Assembly (NCBI GenBank): GCA_041736915.1
Contig: JBGSST010000118.1
Coordinates: 1 to 10,293 of the forward strand
Length of the DNA stretch: 10,293 nucleotides
Direction: 5' to 3'
Source: JBGSST01 sp041736915
GTDB lineage: Bacteria; Bdellovibrionota; FAC87; UBA2466
A program made the translations under genes and the position numbers. The notes under the pieces were generated by a model. That model searched no databases. It was not told the origin of the DNA and saw only the letters and a list, made by a program, of their open reading frames with translations. Numbering within the stretch: the stretch's first letter is position 1; the number at the start of each line of letters is the position of its first letter. This document shows positions 1 to 7,158 of the stretch, one piece after another.

Positions 1-1
1 G

Positions 2-469
2 CCGCCGGTGCTGCAAAAGCTCAATGTGTCGACGGGCGTGATCGTGTTCGCACCGGCCACTTACTTTTTGGTGCCGCTCACCATCGAGTACAAAATCGGC
101 ACGAAGACGTCGTTGGGTATCGAGCCGTTCTACGCCACCTCGGGCAGCCAGCTGTCGGTAATCGGCGGCGACCTGTTCATGAACTATTACTTCAAAGAGA
201 TGTACCGTCGGCTCTACTTCTTTCTGGGGCTGGGCTACTACTCCGTCACCGGTAAGGCGAGTGATGACCTGGGCAACGAGGTCACCGAAAAACTCGGCAC
301 CTTCATGGTGAAGTTCGGCCTCGGCAACCGCTGGGTCTTCGGCAAAAGCTTCAATATGTCTCTCGTCGGCGGCGGTCTTTACCTCACGAAGATCGAAGGG
401 ACGAACCTGAACTTCGGCTTCAACCAGTTCAGCGCGATGGTCGGACTGCAGTTCGGCTTGCTGTTCTAA
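2..469 (+). CDS. Outer-membrane beta-barrel protein, 5'-partial
   Basis: The reading frame is open from base 2 to the TAA at 467-469, so the gene probably begins upstream of the window. A GTG at 8 is in frame, but nothing marks it as the true start. The visible ~155 residues are short amphipathic strands with alternating hydrophobic residues, aromatic girdle residues and Gly-rich turns (FMNYYFKEMYRRLYFFLGLGY, shown as separate strands FMNYYF and LYFFLGLGYY; MVGLQFGLLF at the end). The C-terminal Phe is the usual recognition signal for BAM-dependent barrel insertion. This fits the last six to eight strands of a small OmpW/OmpA-like barrel in the outer membrane. I see no catalytic motif, so its cargo or role is unknown. 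Barrel assignment is fairly sure; family is not. Confidence 0.7.
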   Translation, partial: PPVLQKLNVSTGVIVFAPATYFLVPLTIEYKIGTKTSLGIEPFYATSGSQLSVIGGDLFMNYYFKEMYRRLYFFLGLGYYSVTGKASDDLGNEVTEKLGTFMVKFGLGNRWVFGKSFNMSLVGGGLYLTKIEGTNLNFGFNQFSAMVGLQFGLLF

Positions 470-588
470 TCGCCCCTTCGTGCGTAAAGCGGTGATGCGC
501 CGAGCACAGGGTGATGAGGTTGCCGGCAGTATTCGCCCCGCCGTTGGACGAGCCACTGACCTACGTAAGGAAGGTCGCCCCCCGCAGC

Positions 589-644
589 CCCGCAGGTACC
601 CGCTTCCTTTTGAAACGTTGCAAAAGGAAGCGGGTACCTGCGGG
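589..644. repeat. 56-bp near-perfect palindrome (24-bp arms)
   Basis: Arms 589-612 and 621-644 are perfect reverse complements over 24 bp. The 8-nt centre itself contains the palindrome AACGTT (614-619), so only the 613/620 pair breaks the symmetry. The arms contain GGTACC and a CTTCCTTTT stretch. There is no T-tract on either side, so a standard intrinsic terminator is unlikely. On RNA from either strand it would form a very stable hairpin, and on DNA it could form a cruciform. A dispersed intergenic palindromic element (REP/RIME type) is my best guess, but only one copy is visible here. Confidence 0.8.
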
Positions 645-725
645 ACACCAAACGCGGACTCCGCGATAGATCGGACACACGAACCTAAGTTGAAGACGGA
701 TAGGGATCGCCACCCCACTCAATGG

Positions 726-963
726 AAAAAGGTGCTGCCTCACTTTATCCAGGGACCATCGGCAACGCCCCACTAGCTCCGCCGCCACCTTCCCCGCCCC
801 CGCCGGTTGGCTCGGATGGGCTCCACGTAGTGGCCCCACCGGCCACCGAAGGGGCTTCTTTAGTTTCAGAAGGAAGAGCGAAGGCCACCCCAGGGCAAAC
901 TCCAACCCCCGACGCCAGGGTTATCCGCTATCGGATTGGATAAAGTGAGGCCGCACCTTTTGC
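726..963. repeat. Inverted repeat pair, possible MITE-like element
   Basis: The segment at about 726-750 (AAAAGGTGCTGCCTCACTTT and the following ATCC) is the reverse complement of 938-962, with one mismatch (T at 736 where G is expected). The pair encloses about 190 bp with no gene. Terminal inverted repeats around a short non-coding core are what a MITE would show. I could not find a convincing target-site duplication, and the second right-hand copy (see the tandem repeat) complicates the boundary. It could equally be three scattered copies of one intergenic motif. Confidence 0.5.
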
Positions 964-997
964 CCGGATTGGATAAAGTGAGGCCGCACCTTTTGCC
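932..997. repeat. Perfect tandem duplication of a 33-bp unit
   Basis: Copy 1 spans 932-964 and copy 2 spans 965-997, identical at all 33 positions. Each unit starts CGGATTGGATAAAGTGAGG and ends CCTTTTGCC. A fragment of the unit's end (GCCTTTTGCC) recurs at 998-1007, just before the DUF503 stop codon at 1010. The unit length is a multiple of three, so shadow frames read through as an 11-residue repeat, but no credible gene covers it. The exact identity points to a recent duplication or to polymerase slippage. Confidence 0.85.
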
Positions 998-1009
998 GCC
1001 TTTTGCCGG

Positions 1010-1357
1010 TTAGTACGGCTCGCGCGGATCATTCTCCAGCGCGTCTTCCACGTCGAACTCGTCGCCGTTGAAGGCGTCGATGATCTCGCGTTTCTTATCC
1101 ACGATCTCGTGGTCGTTGTAGAAAAGCGGCAAGACCTTATCGAACGCCACGTCGATTTCGCCCTGCTCATCGCTCACGTACGCAAAGCCCAGCACCACCG
1201 TGCGGGCGTCGTCGCGATAGCCGCACTCGGTCACGCTGAAGCCGCGGTTTTTCAACTTTTCCTTCAGCCCGTGAACTACGTTCCGTTTCTCTTTGAGCGA
1301 TTGCGCGTGGCGTAAAAGAAGTGTCACTTGCCCCACGCCGACCAGTAGCCTTACCAT
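1010..1357 (-). CDS. DUF503 family protein, YlxP-like
   Basis: This 115-residue protein matches the DUF503/YlxP family in length and in its hallmark, AQSLKEKR at residues 18-25, followed by a helix (VVHGLKEKLKNRGF) and a strand giving an alpha-beta fold resembling RbfA. YlxP is found in infB-rbfA operons in Firmicutes and is thought to help small-subunit ribosome maturation. That role is family knowledge; the neighbours here do not support it. An acidic tail (residues 97-115, ending DPREPY) is longer than I would expect. The ATG at 1355-1357 is preceded by GGGGGA (1366-1361) only 3 nt away, a tight but usable ribosome binding site. The gene is divergent from the nuclease-helicase operon, with about 50 bp between the chosen starts. 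Confidence 0.85.
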   Translation of the reverse strand: MVRLLVGVGQVTLLLRHAQSLKEKRNVVHGLKEKLKNRGFSVTECGYRDDARTVVLGFAYVSDEQGEIDVAFDKVLPLFYNDHEIVDKKREIIDAFNGDEFDVEDALENDPREPY

Positions 1358-1407
1358 CGGTCCCCCATGCTGGTTGTTACCTCTTCGTCATACCTCGGCG
1401 GTCCCGT

Positions 1408-3495
1408 TTGAAAAAGCGCCTCGTGCTTTACGAGCCGTTCGCCGCTTCGGCGTGGGTGCTTCCGGAGCTAAAAAAAAGCGCGGGGGTCACGGTGGCATTT
1501 CTCGAGACGCGCTCCCTGCTTGGCTTGCCGGAGATCTCGACCGAGAAGATTGCCGCCTTTGGCCACGCCATCGGGCTGGAAGAAAAAGAGGATCCGCGCC
1601 GCTGGTGGGAGACCTTTCGCGAGGTGGACGAGGCGATGCTCGAGAGCGACGACGAGCGGGAGTTTTTTCTCTCGCACCTGTCCGAAAAGACCCGCCGCCG
1701 GCTCTCCACTTACCGCGACGCTTACCGGGAACATTTTGGCGAACTCGCCCCCATGCTCGACGCCTTCTTTGCCGACGCCGAGCTGCCGGCGGTGGATGAG
1801 ATTTGGCTCGTCCCCCGGCTCGCCACCCCCACGCGATTTCTCGAGCACCTGCAGCAACGGCTAGAGCTCAGCGTGACCGTGCCCGTGTCGATCGCCTCGT
1901 GGACCGACCTGTTCGTAGGTAAAGCCCGGCGCCCGGTAACGCTCGAAGGGCCGTCCGCGCTACTTTGGGAACGGCTCGCCCGAAGGGCCAAGCGCCGTAC
2001 CTCACGCGGTCAGGTGGGCATCGCCTTTCAGGGAAACCAAGCCGATCGGTTCGCACTCCGATTGGCCCTGGCGCGCGAAGGGCTGCGCCTGCGTGAAGAG
2101 TGGCTGCCCAACGACGAGCCCCTCACGCCCAATCCGTGGTCGGCGTGGCGGCAAATTCGCCAGTCGCGTCAGCTTCCCTGGCCCCGGCGTTTAGGCGTCG
2201 AGACACAATACCGTGAGCTCGAAGATCGCCGCGTGACCAGCCACGAGACCACGGCGGAACGGCTTACCGAAGAGCTGACGGCCGCCGGAATTTTACAAAC
2301 CGAAGAGATCGAGCGCTGGAACACGGAACTTCCCGCGGCCGCCGTTCCCCGAGCCTCCTGGGGCGAGGTGTTTTTGTTGCCGCCGCAGCTGTATCCGCCC
2401 GTGCCGAACATGGAAGTGCTCTACTTCGTCAATCCGCTGTGCCCGCCCGCGCGCCCGAGCGCGCTGGGGTCTTGGGAAAAAGAGCAGCTCTGGGATGCGG
2501 GATTTCCGTTACCGTTACCCGTTTCTCTCACGGGCGATCCACCGAGCGCCCCCCAGCGTACGATCTGGTTTCGCCTGCCCTCGACGATTAGCGTGACCGG
2601 CACGCGTAAGCTCACCCCGCGTCCCGATAACTGGTACCGCGGTCAGTGGGACCGCACCTTTTCCGCGCCGGCCGTTTTGTCGGCGAGCGGGCTCGACGCG
2701 TTTCAGGAATGCCCGGCGTATTATTTTTTCTCCCGCAAGCTCAAGCTGCAGCGCAAAGAACCACTATGGGAGCAAGGTTCGCTCGTGTACGGCTCGCTCG
2801 CGCACGGCACGTTGGATGAGTGGATCACCGGCGACAAAACGCCCGCGCGCGCGGAAGCTATCTTCCACCAGCTGACGGAGGAAAAATTTCCGGGGCTCAG
2901 TGAGGGGCACCCGCTGCGTCTGTTTCTAAAGGATCAGATCGAGTCGCTTGCCCCGCAGCTACCCAACATGGAGGCCGCACTTTCGGTACTCTTTGGCCAA
3001 ACCACGGTGCTGGGCCGAGAGGTGATGTTCGAGCTGGATATCGACGGCGGACGGTTTACCGGCCGCATCGATCGCGTGGACCGGCTGGCGAACGGCAGCC
3101 TGCTCGTCATCGATTACAAGACCGGCAACGTAGGTTTTTCGCCGGACCATATGGCCGACGGCCGAGATCACCAATCGATCCTCTACGCGCTGGCGGCGGA
3201 AAAGATCTATCAGGCCCCCGTCGGGGCGTTTCTCTATTACGACTTGAAGCTACGCGAAGTGCGGCGCGGGATCGTACGCAAAGAGCTGCTCGATAAGGAC
3301 GGCATCAAGGCGCTCACGCGCGGCCACGCGGTGGAGATGGAAAGGTGGGCCACCTTGCACGCCAATGCGCTCACCCATTTGTCGGAGCTCGTCGCGCAGA
3401 TTCATTCTGGCGACTGGCGCCCCAATCCCGGCGCGCAGTGTGCCGACTGTGAATATCTGGCACCGTGCCGAAGGGGGCAGCCGTGGCAGAGCTGA
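1408..3495 (+). CDS. AddB-like PD-(D/E)XK nuclease with Fe-S cluster motif
   Basis: Probable nuclease subunit of an AddAB-type enzyme that resects double-strand DNA ends for RecA-mediated repair. Numbering from the TTG at 1408 (695 aa), residues ~425-695 form a RecB/AddB-type nuclease domain: H466, D555 in GRIDRVD, D569 and K571 in VIDYK, then the Q589xxxY593 motif. C435 (FQEC) plus C678, C681 and C687 (CADCEYLAPC) reproduce the C...C-x2-C-x5-C pattern that binds the 4Fe-4S cluster in AddB. The N-terminal ~420 residues have no Walker A. A segment near residues 132-165 (WLVPRLATPTRFLEHL) faintly resembles the 'LTP' region of the degenerate AddB helicase core. Canonical AddB is about 1150 aa, so this is a compact form. 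A GTG at 1321 is in frame, but using it would overlap the divergent DUF503 gene; TTG 1408 has only a weak upstream GGCGG. The next gene overlaps by 13 bp. Confidence 0.8.
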   Translation: MKKRLVLYEPFAASAWVLPELKKSAGVTVAFLETRSLLGLPEISTEKIAAFGHAIGLEEKEDPRRWWETFREVDEAMLESDDEREFFLSHLSEKTRRRLSTYRDAYREHFGELAPMLDAFFADAELPAVDEIWLVPRLATPTRFLEHLQQRLELSVTVPVSIASWTDLFVGKARRPVTLEGPSALLWERLARRAKRRTSRGQVGIAFQGNQADRFALRLALAREGLRLREEWLPNDEPLTPNPWSAWRQIRQSRQLPWPRRLGVETQYRELEDRRVTSHETTAERLTEELTAAGILQTEEIERWNTELPAAAVPRASWGEVFLLPPQLYPPVPNMEVLYFVNPLCPPARPSALGSWEKEQLWDAGFPLPLPVSLTGDPPSAPQRTIWFRLPSTISVTGTRKLTPRPDNWYRGQWDRTFSAPAVLSASGLDAFQECPAYYFFSRKLKLQRKEPLWEQGSLVYGSLAHGTLDEWITGDKTPARAEAIFHQLTEEKFPGLSEGHPLRLFLKDQIESLAPQLPNMEAALSVLFGQTTVLGREVMFELDIDGGRFTGRIDRVDRLANGSLLVIDYKTGNVGFSPDHMADGRDHQSILYALAAEKIYQAPVGAFLYYDLKLREVRRGIVRKELLDKDGIKALTRGHAVEMERWATLHANALTHLSELVAQIHSGDWRPNPGAQCADCEYLAPCRRGQPWQS
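3471..3477 (+). promoter_or_regulatory. Ribosome binding site for the helicase gene, inside the nuclease gene
   Basis: AAGGGGG lies 5 nt before the GTG at 3483 and selects it over the in-frame GTG at 3465, which has no purine-rich stretch before it. Because the site sits within the last codons of the upstream gene, translation of the two subunits is probably coupled. Confidence 0.65.
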
Positions 3496-5486
3496 CGTTC
3501 GAGCAACGGCGGGCGGTGGAGAATCCACGGCGGGGAACGGTGCTGCTCGCCGGGGCCGGCAGCGGCAAAACCACCGTGCTCGTCGAGCGCTATTTGCGCA
3601 CCGTCGCGGCGGGAGTGCGCCCTTCGGAAATTTTGACGGTGACCTTCACCAACGCCGCCGCGGCCGAGATGCGCGAGCGTATCGCGCGCCGGCTACACGA
3701 CAGCGATCCCAAGCTCGCCCTACGCGTGGAATCCACTCCGCTGATGGGCACGCTGCACTCGATCTGTTTTCATCTGCTACGCAGCTACGGTGAGGAGCTC
3801 GGGGCCCCCGTTCCCGAGAAGCTGATGGCGGACACCGACACGGCCCGCCTCTTCGAGAAGGAGTTTCAGCGCCTGCTGCGGCGGACGGCGCCGGAAAGCT
3901 TGCGCACCTTGCTCAAGCACTACTCGCTGCGGGAATTGCCGTTACTTTTTTGGGAAGCCTACGCCAAACGCTACCTGTTTCCCGAGGAGACGGCGGCGAG
4001 TCTTGCGGCCGTGCCGTTTGGGAATGAGTTTCACGCCGTGTTCTCGCAGCTCAAAGCGGCCATGGCGGAAAAGACCGTGCGCGCGGGCCGATTTGGTTTC
4101 GACGATCTCGAGCACGAGACCTTGTCGTTGCTGCGACGACTCACTAAGCCGCTGCTCGAAGTGAAGGCCGTGCTGGTCGACGAGTTTCAGGACTTGAGTC
4201 CGGCGCAGTGGGAGATCGTGCAACGACTGGTGCAGGGGGACGCCAACCGGCTTTTCCTCGTGGGCGATCCCAAGCAGTCGATCTACGGTTTTCGTGGCGC
4301 GGAGGTGAGGCTATTTCAGCGCGGCGTGCGCGCGGTGCTCGATGCCGGCGGCGAAACGGTGGACCTGACCTGCAACTTCCGCAGCGGCGCGGGGGTAGTC
4401 GATTATCTGAATCAGCTTTCGCCGCGGCTTTTCGACGGCTCCGAAGTTCCTTCGCAGATTATGGAAAGCGGGCGCGGCCCGGGTGGCGAGCATGCGGTGT
4501 CGGTTCTCCCTTTCGAAGACGACGAAGAGACCCTGCTCGCCGAAGCCATCTCGCGCGAGGTGACCAACGGTGTGCGGCCCGCCGATATGGCCGTGCTGTT
4601 TCGCGCCTCGATTCGAATCCCCGCCTTTCTCGAGGCCCTGAAAGTTCGTGGGATTCCCGCACGCACCACGCAAAGCGTGCCGGCCGAAAGATTTCCCTCA
4701 ATAGTGGATACGCTGTCGTATTTCCGCTTTATCAAAGACCCGCACGACGATCTGCACTGCGCGGCTTTCTTGCGATCGTCGTACGTAGCGATTTCCGAGA
4801 AAGGGTTAGAAGATCTGGCCGCACTCTCCGGCGATTCGTTATTCCTGAAGTGGGTGGGGCACCGCGCGACGGCGCGCTGGATCCTGCCCGTGCTCGAGAG
4901 CGGCACGGTAAAGACCGGCGATCTACTGGAACAACTTTTTGCCCATTCGCTCTACTGGCCATCGGACGCGGCGTTTGCATCGTGGCTCGCCACCCTTTCC
5001 CCCGAGGCCGCGGTGGATGATTTAGTCGAGGGCTGGGACGCCCTCCGCAGGCTTGGCCTTACGCCGCGTTTTCCCCCCGAGACGCAAGACACGAACTCGG
5101 TGGTGCTCACCACCGTGCACGCCGCCAAGGGGCTCGAATGGAAAAGCGTTTACCTAGTGGACCTCGAACGCACGTCGCCGCCCTCCGTGCCACCGATTCG
5201 CGTGGACCCCAATGGTTTAGGTTTTCGTTTTCGGGAAAAGGACGAAAAGATTGTTTCGCCCGAGTACGAACGGCTCACCGGACAAGCCAAAGCCCGCGAA
5301 GGGGAGGAGTCGAAACGACTGCTCTACGTGGCGCTCACGCGGGCGCGCGATCGGCTAACGCTGATCGTGCCGGAGACGGTGAAGGGGAAAAACAGCTGGG
5401 CTCAGTTCTTAAAAAGCGCGGGGGCGGTGGCAATGCCTCAAGTGGTTGGCCTGGCGCGCAAGCCCGCCACACAAGTCAGTCCGTGA
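3483..5486 (+). CDS. UvrD/AddA-like SF1A DNA helicase without nuclease domain
   Basis: ATP-driven 3'-5' DNA translocase, likely the motor partner of the upstream nuclease. Numbered from GTG 3483 (667 aa), all SF1A motifs are present in order: Q-motif (FEQ, Q8), Walker A GAGSGKTT (24-31), motif Ia TFTNAAAAEMR (~54-64), Walker B DEFQD (233-237), motif III GDPKQSIYGFRGA (~261-273), motif IV CNFRS (~297-301), motif V TTVHAAKGLEW (~543-553) and motif VI LLYVALTRARDRL (~613-625). The protein ends about 40 residues after motif VI. AddA/RecB proteins (about 1200 aa) continue with a nuclease domain that is absent here, and UvrD's C-terminal tail is also missing. AAKGLEW and the DEFQD form are closer to the RecB/AddA branch than to UvrD/PcrA, but a UvrD-like assignment cannot be excluded. 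The gene overlaps the upstream nuclease gene by 13 bp and the convergent downstream gene by 11 bp. Confidence 0.88.
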   Translation: MAELTFEQRRAVENPRRGTVLLAGAGSGKTTVLVERYLRTVAAGVRPSEILTVTFTNAAAAEMRERIARRLHDSDPKLALRVESTPLMGTLHSICFHLLRSYGEELGAPVPEKLMADTDTARLFEKEFQRLLRRTAPESLRTLLKHYSLRELPLLFWEAYAKRYLFPEETAASLAAVPFGNEFHAVFSQLKAAMAEKTVRAGRFGFDDLEHETLSLLRRLTKPLLEVKAVLVDEFQDLSPAQWEIVQRLVQGDANRLFLVGDPKQSIYGFRGAEVRLFQRGVRAVLDAGGETVDLTCNFRSGAGVVDYLNQLSPRLFDGSEVPSQIMESGRGPGGEHAVSVLPFEDDEETLLAEAISREVTNGVRPADMAVLFRASIRIPAFLEALKVRGIPARTTQSVPAERFPSIVDTLSYFRFIKDPHDDLHCAAFLRSSYVAISEKGLEDLAALSGDSLFLKWVGHRATARWILPVLESGTVKTGDLLEQLFAHSLYWPSDAAFASWLATLSPEAAVDDLVEGWDALRRLGLTPRFPPETQDTNSVVLTTVHAAKGLEWKSVYLVDLERTSPPSVPPIRVDPNGLGFRFREKDEKIVSPEYERLTGQAKAREGEESKRLLYVALTRARDRLTLIVPETVKGKNSWAQFLKSAGAVAMPQVVGLARKPATQVSP

Positions 5487-6975
5487 GCCTTTGCGCGAGG
5501 TTGATGACTAGGACGCGACCCTTCATCTGCATATAAATCGTTTCGCTGTCCGGTCCGTACGCGATTTCGTTATTCACCGGAGGTATTTTCGTTTCCAGCG
5601 TGGGCTTACCGGAAACAAGATCGATCACCCTCAGCCGGCGTTCGTCTCCTTTGCCCGTCGTGATCGCGATCGAGTTGCCGTCGGGGGCGGCCGCTAATTG
5701 GAAATGGTCCAGGTCTCCTTCGGCTACGGTAAAATTTCGGTCCGAGTTCACTTGGTAGCAGGTTACTTTATTGCTCCGGGCGATGATGAGGTGATGCCCC
5801 CCCGGGGTTAGCGTAGTCATGGCCAACTGTTCTTTAGTGAGCCGTTCCTTCACCGGCCACACCATGGGAATTTCGACCTCGCGTAGCTTCCCTTCCGGCT
5901 CTAATTGGTAGCGGCGAAGCAGTCTCTCGGGACTTTCCCCCCTTTCGGTTTCGCGCAACGAGAGGATGATCAACTGATCTTTTTCGGGGATTGAGAAAAG
6001 ATGCGTTGCCCACTCCGGCTGGGTAGGAAAAGTGATCGTCGCTTGCGTCACCGACCGGGTTTTCGGATCGAAGACTTGCAAACGGTCGAGCGTCTGAATA
6101 TCCGGCCCCGAAATAAAACGGTGCCGAGGCGATTTTTTCTCTTTGCCCGGCTGCTCTTCCACGAGGGCGACTAAACGTGGGTGATCCGACCCGACAATCG
6201 CGGCTTGCGATGGCGCGTAGATATTTTCCTCAGAAACAAACGTTCGCCTGAACCAGCTCTCTTTCTTTCGAGGTGATTTGACACTGATTGCCTTCGACCA
6301 ATCCGGGGGGCCGTTATTCCAAGGCACTTGGTGGTACCAACCTTCCGCACTCGCGACCAGCAACGCGGATCCATCCGGAGTCGCGCGCAGCTTCGCAAAA
6401 CCCGTCAAAATTTTTTCCGTTTGCTGAAGGTGGGGTATTCCCTCTTTATCGACCCAAAAAACCTCCGGGCTAAGCGGTACCGCTTTCAATCGCCACAACA
6501 GAGTTTTTCCTGGTACAGGAGTGATGAAGTTCAGGCTGCTGCTTTGACCCGACGACTTTGGCACTTCAAACCAGTAGTCCTGCAGTTTTCGCGTTCTGGC
6601 GGCATTGGCCTCCACGCCCTCAATATTTTTAGCCAACTCGTCGATTAGGGAGGATCGCACCTCCGGAGTGTCCAAACCTTTCGCCTCGAGGAGGCTCTGA
6701 AACGTTTTCAGTTGTTTCCGCAAGACGTGCAGATCGCGATCGGCGCTATCGGCAAGGAGGAAAGGATTTTTCCCGTCCCGAAGGGCCTTAAGGTCACTTA
6801 ACCGCAACTTTCCGGCAAAAACTTCCAACAGCGAACGGTAAGTCTCCACGACCACATTTTGGTTCAATTCAACGGCCGCCAACATGCCGAAGGAAAAATC
6901 GCAATTTCCGTTCGCTGCCCAGAGCGGCGCTCCCATCAATACGGCGCAAAGCAAAGTTCGGCGTAGTGCGTACAT
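5476..6975 (-). CDS. Secreted protein of unknown function with beta-propeller-like repeats
   Basis: I do not recognise the family. The 499-residue product begins with a clear signal peptide (MYALRR, then a hydrophobic run to APLWA; cleavage expected after residue 20 or 21), so it is exported. Residues ~30-135 look helical and charged, with leucine-rich stretches that could form a coiled-coil or helical bundle. From ~190 on, motifs of the WD40/YVTN propeller type recur: LRATPDGSALLVAS (~197-210), LTPGGHHLIIARS (~389-401), LAAAPDGNSIAIT (~427-439) with RLRVIDLVSGKP (~447-458), and YGPDSETIYM followed by GRVLVINL (~473-493). These suggest a six- or seven-blade propeller, often a protein-binding platform. 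No lipobox or catalytic motif is seen. The ATG at 6975 has only a weak GAAG upstream. Its stop overlaps the helicase gene tail-to-tail by 11 bp, so there is no room for a terminator between them. Confidence 0.75.
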   Translation of the reverse strand: MYALRRTLLCAVLMGAPLWAANGNCDFSFGMLAAVELNQNVVVETYRSLLEVFAGKLRLSDLKALRDGKNPFLLADSADRDLHVLRKQLKTFQSLLEAKGLDTPEVRSSLIDELAKNIEGVEANAARTRKLQDYWFEVPKSSGQSSSLNFITPVPGKTLLWRLKAVPLSPEVFWVDKEGIPHLQQTEKILTGFAKLRATPDGSALLVASAEGWYHQVPWNNGPPDWSKAISVKSPRKKESWFRRTFVSEENIYAPSQAAIVGSDHPRLVALVEEQPGKEKKSPRHRFISGPDIQTLDRLQVFDPKTRSVTQATITFPTQPEWATHLFSIPEKDQLIILSLRETERGESPERLLRRYQLEPEGKLREVEIPMVWPVKERLTKEQLAMTTLTPGGHHLIIARSNKVTCYQVNSDRNFTVAEGDLDHFQLAAAPDGNSIAITTGKGDERRLRVIDLVSGKPTLETKIPPVNNEIAYGPDSETIYMQMKGRVLVINLAQRLTD

Positions 6976-7028
6976 GGCTTCGTCATTCTAACTTAACTTG
7001 GTATTTTGCGTACCGAGGGGAGCCGCCT

Positions 7029-7127
7029 TTCCCAAAAGGGGCCAACCCCCTTTTGGGGCCCCTTTTAGGCGGTAAGCGTGCGTTTCCAAGCCCCGTTTCC
7101 CGAAAGGGGGTTGGCCCCTTTTGGGAA
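7029..7127. repeat. 25-bp perfect inverted repeat with 49-bp spacer
   Basis: Arms 7029-7053 and 7103-7127 are perfect reverse complements (core GGGGTTGGCCCC-like, with A/T runs between the G and C blocks). The left arm also folds on its own with the next bases: CCCAAAAGGGG (7031-7041) pairs with CCCCTTTTGGG (7047-7057), and CCGCCT (7023-7028) matches AGGCGG (7067-7072). Alternative, mutually exclusive structures are therefore possible. It abuts the terminator on the right. It could be a small mobile intergenic element or a structured RNA segment. Confidence 0.8.
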
Positions 7128-7158
7128 GAAAAAAGCGCGGGGGCCTCCGCCCCCGCGC
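7127..7158 (-). terminator. Intrinsic terminator for minus-strand transcription
   Basis: Read on the minus strand, GCGCGGGGG (7158-7150) pairs perfectly with CCCCCGCGC (7143-7135) across a 6-nt loop and is followed at once by six T and then CTT (7134-7126). That is a textbook Rho-independent terminator. It lies about 200 bp beyond the stop of the barrel gene at 7364, so that mRNA would carry a long structured 3' tail. Confidence 0.75.

Larger units (their letters stand above)
470..1009. other. Repeat-rich intergenic region
   Basis: This 540-bp gap separates the plus-strand barrel gene from the 3' end of the minus-strand DUF503 gene. It is a convergent gap, so no promoter is required. Short open frames occur on both strands, but they follow the repeats, have Pro/Arg-rich nonsense compositions and lack ribosome binding sites, so I call no gene. 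It holds a 56-bp palindrome (589-644), an inverted repeat pair (726-750 with 938-963) and a 33-bp tandem duplication (932-997), each listed separately. I find no good intrinsic terminator with a T-tract for either flanking gene. Confidence 0.7.

Noticed and set aside
820..880. Hairpin GCCCC...GGGGC followed by a T-rich stretch as terminator
   Set aside because: The outer stem is only five base pairs with a poorly paired interior, and it is about 370 bp from the nearest plus-strand stop.
722..943. Short plus-strand frame beginning inside the inverted repeat, and a minus-strand frame with an 11-residue repeat (928-1170)
   Set aside because: The repeated peptide merely reflects the 33-bp tandem unit and its inverted copy. 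The second frame also runs antisense through the DUF503 gene in another phase.
932..997. CRISPR-like repeats
   Set aside because: Only two copies, directly abutting with no spacer between them, and no cas genes nearby.
1321..1407. GTG at 1321 as start of the nuclease gene
   Set aside because: It would overlap the start of the divergent DUF503 gene, and the added 29 residues do not look like family sequence. TTG 1408 is preferred, though its ribosome binding site is weak.
4208..5020. 270-codon plus-strand frame inside the helicase gene
   Set aside because: It is a shadow frame. The product is Arg-rich without any domain, while the overlapping frame has every SF1A helicase motif.
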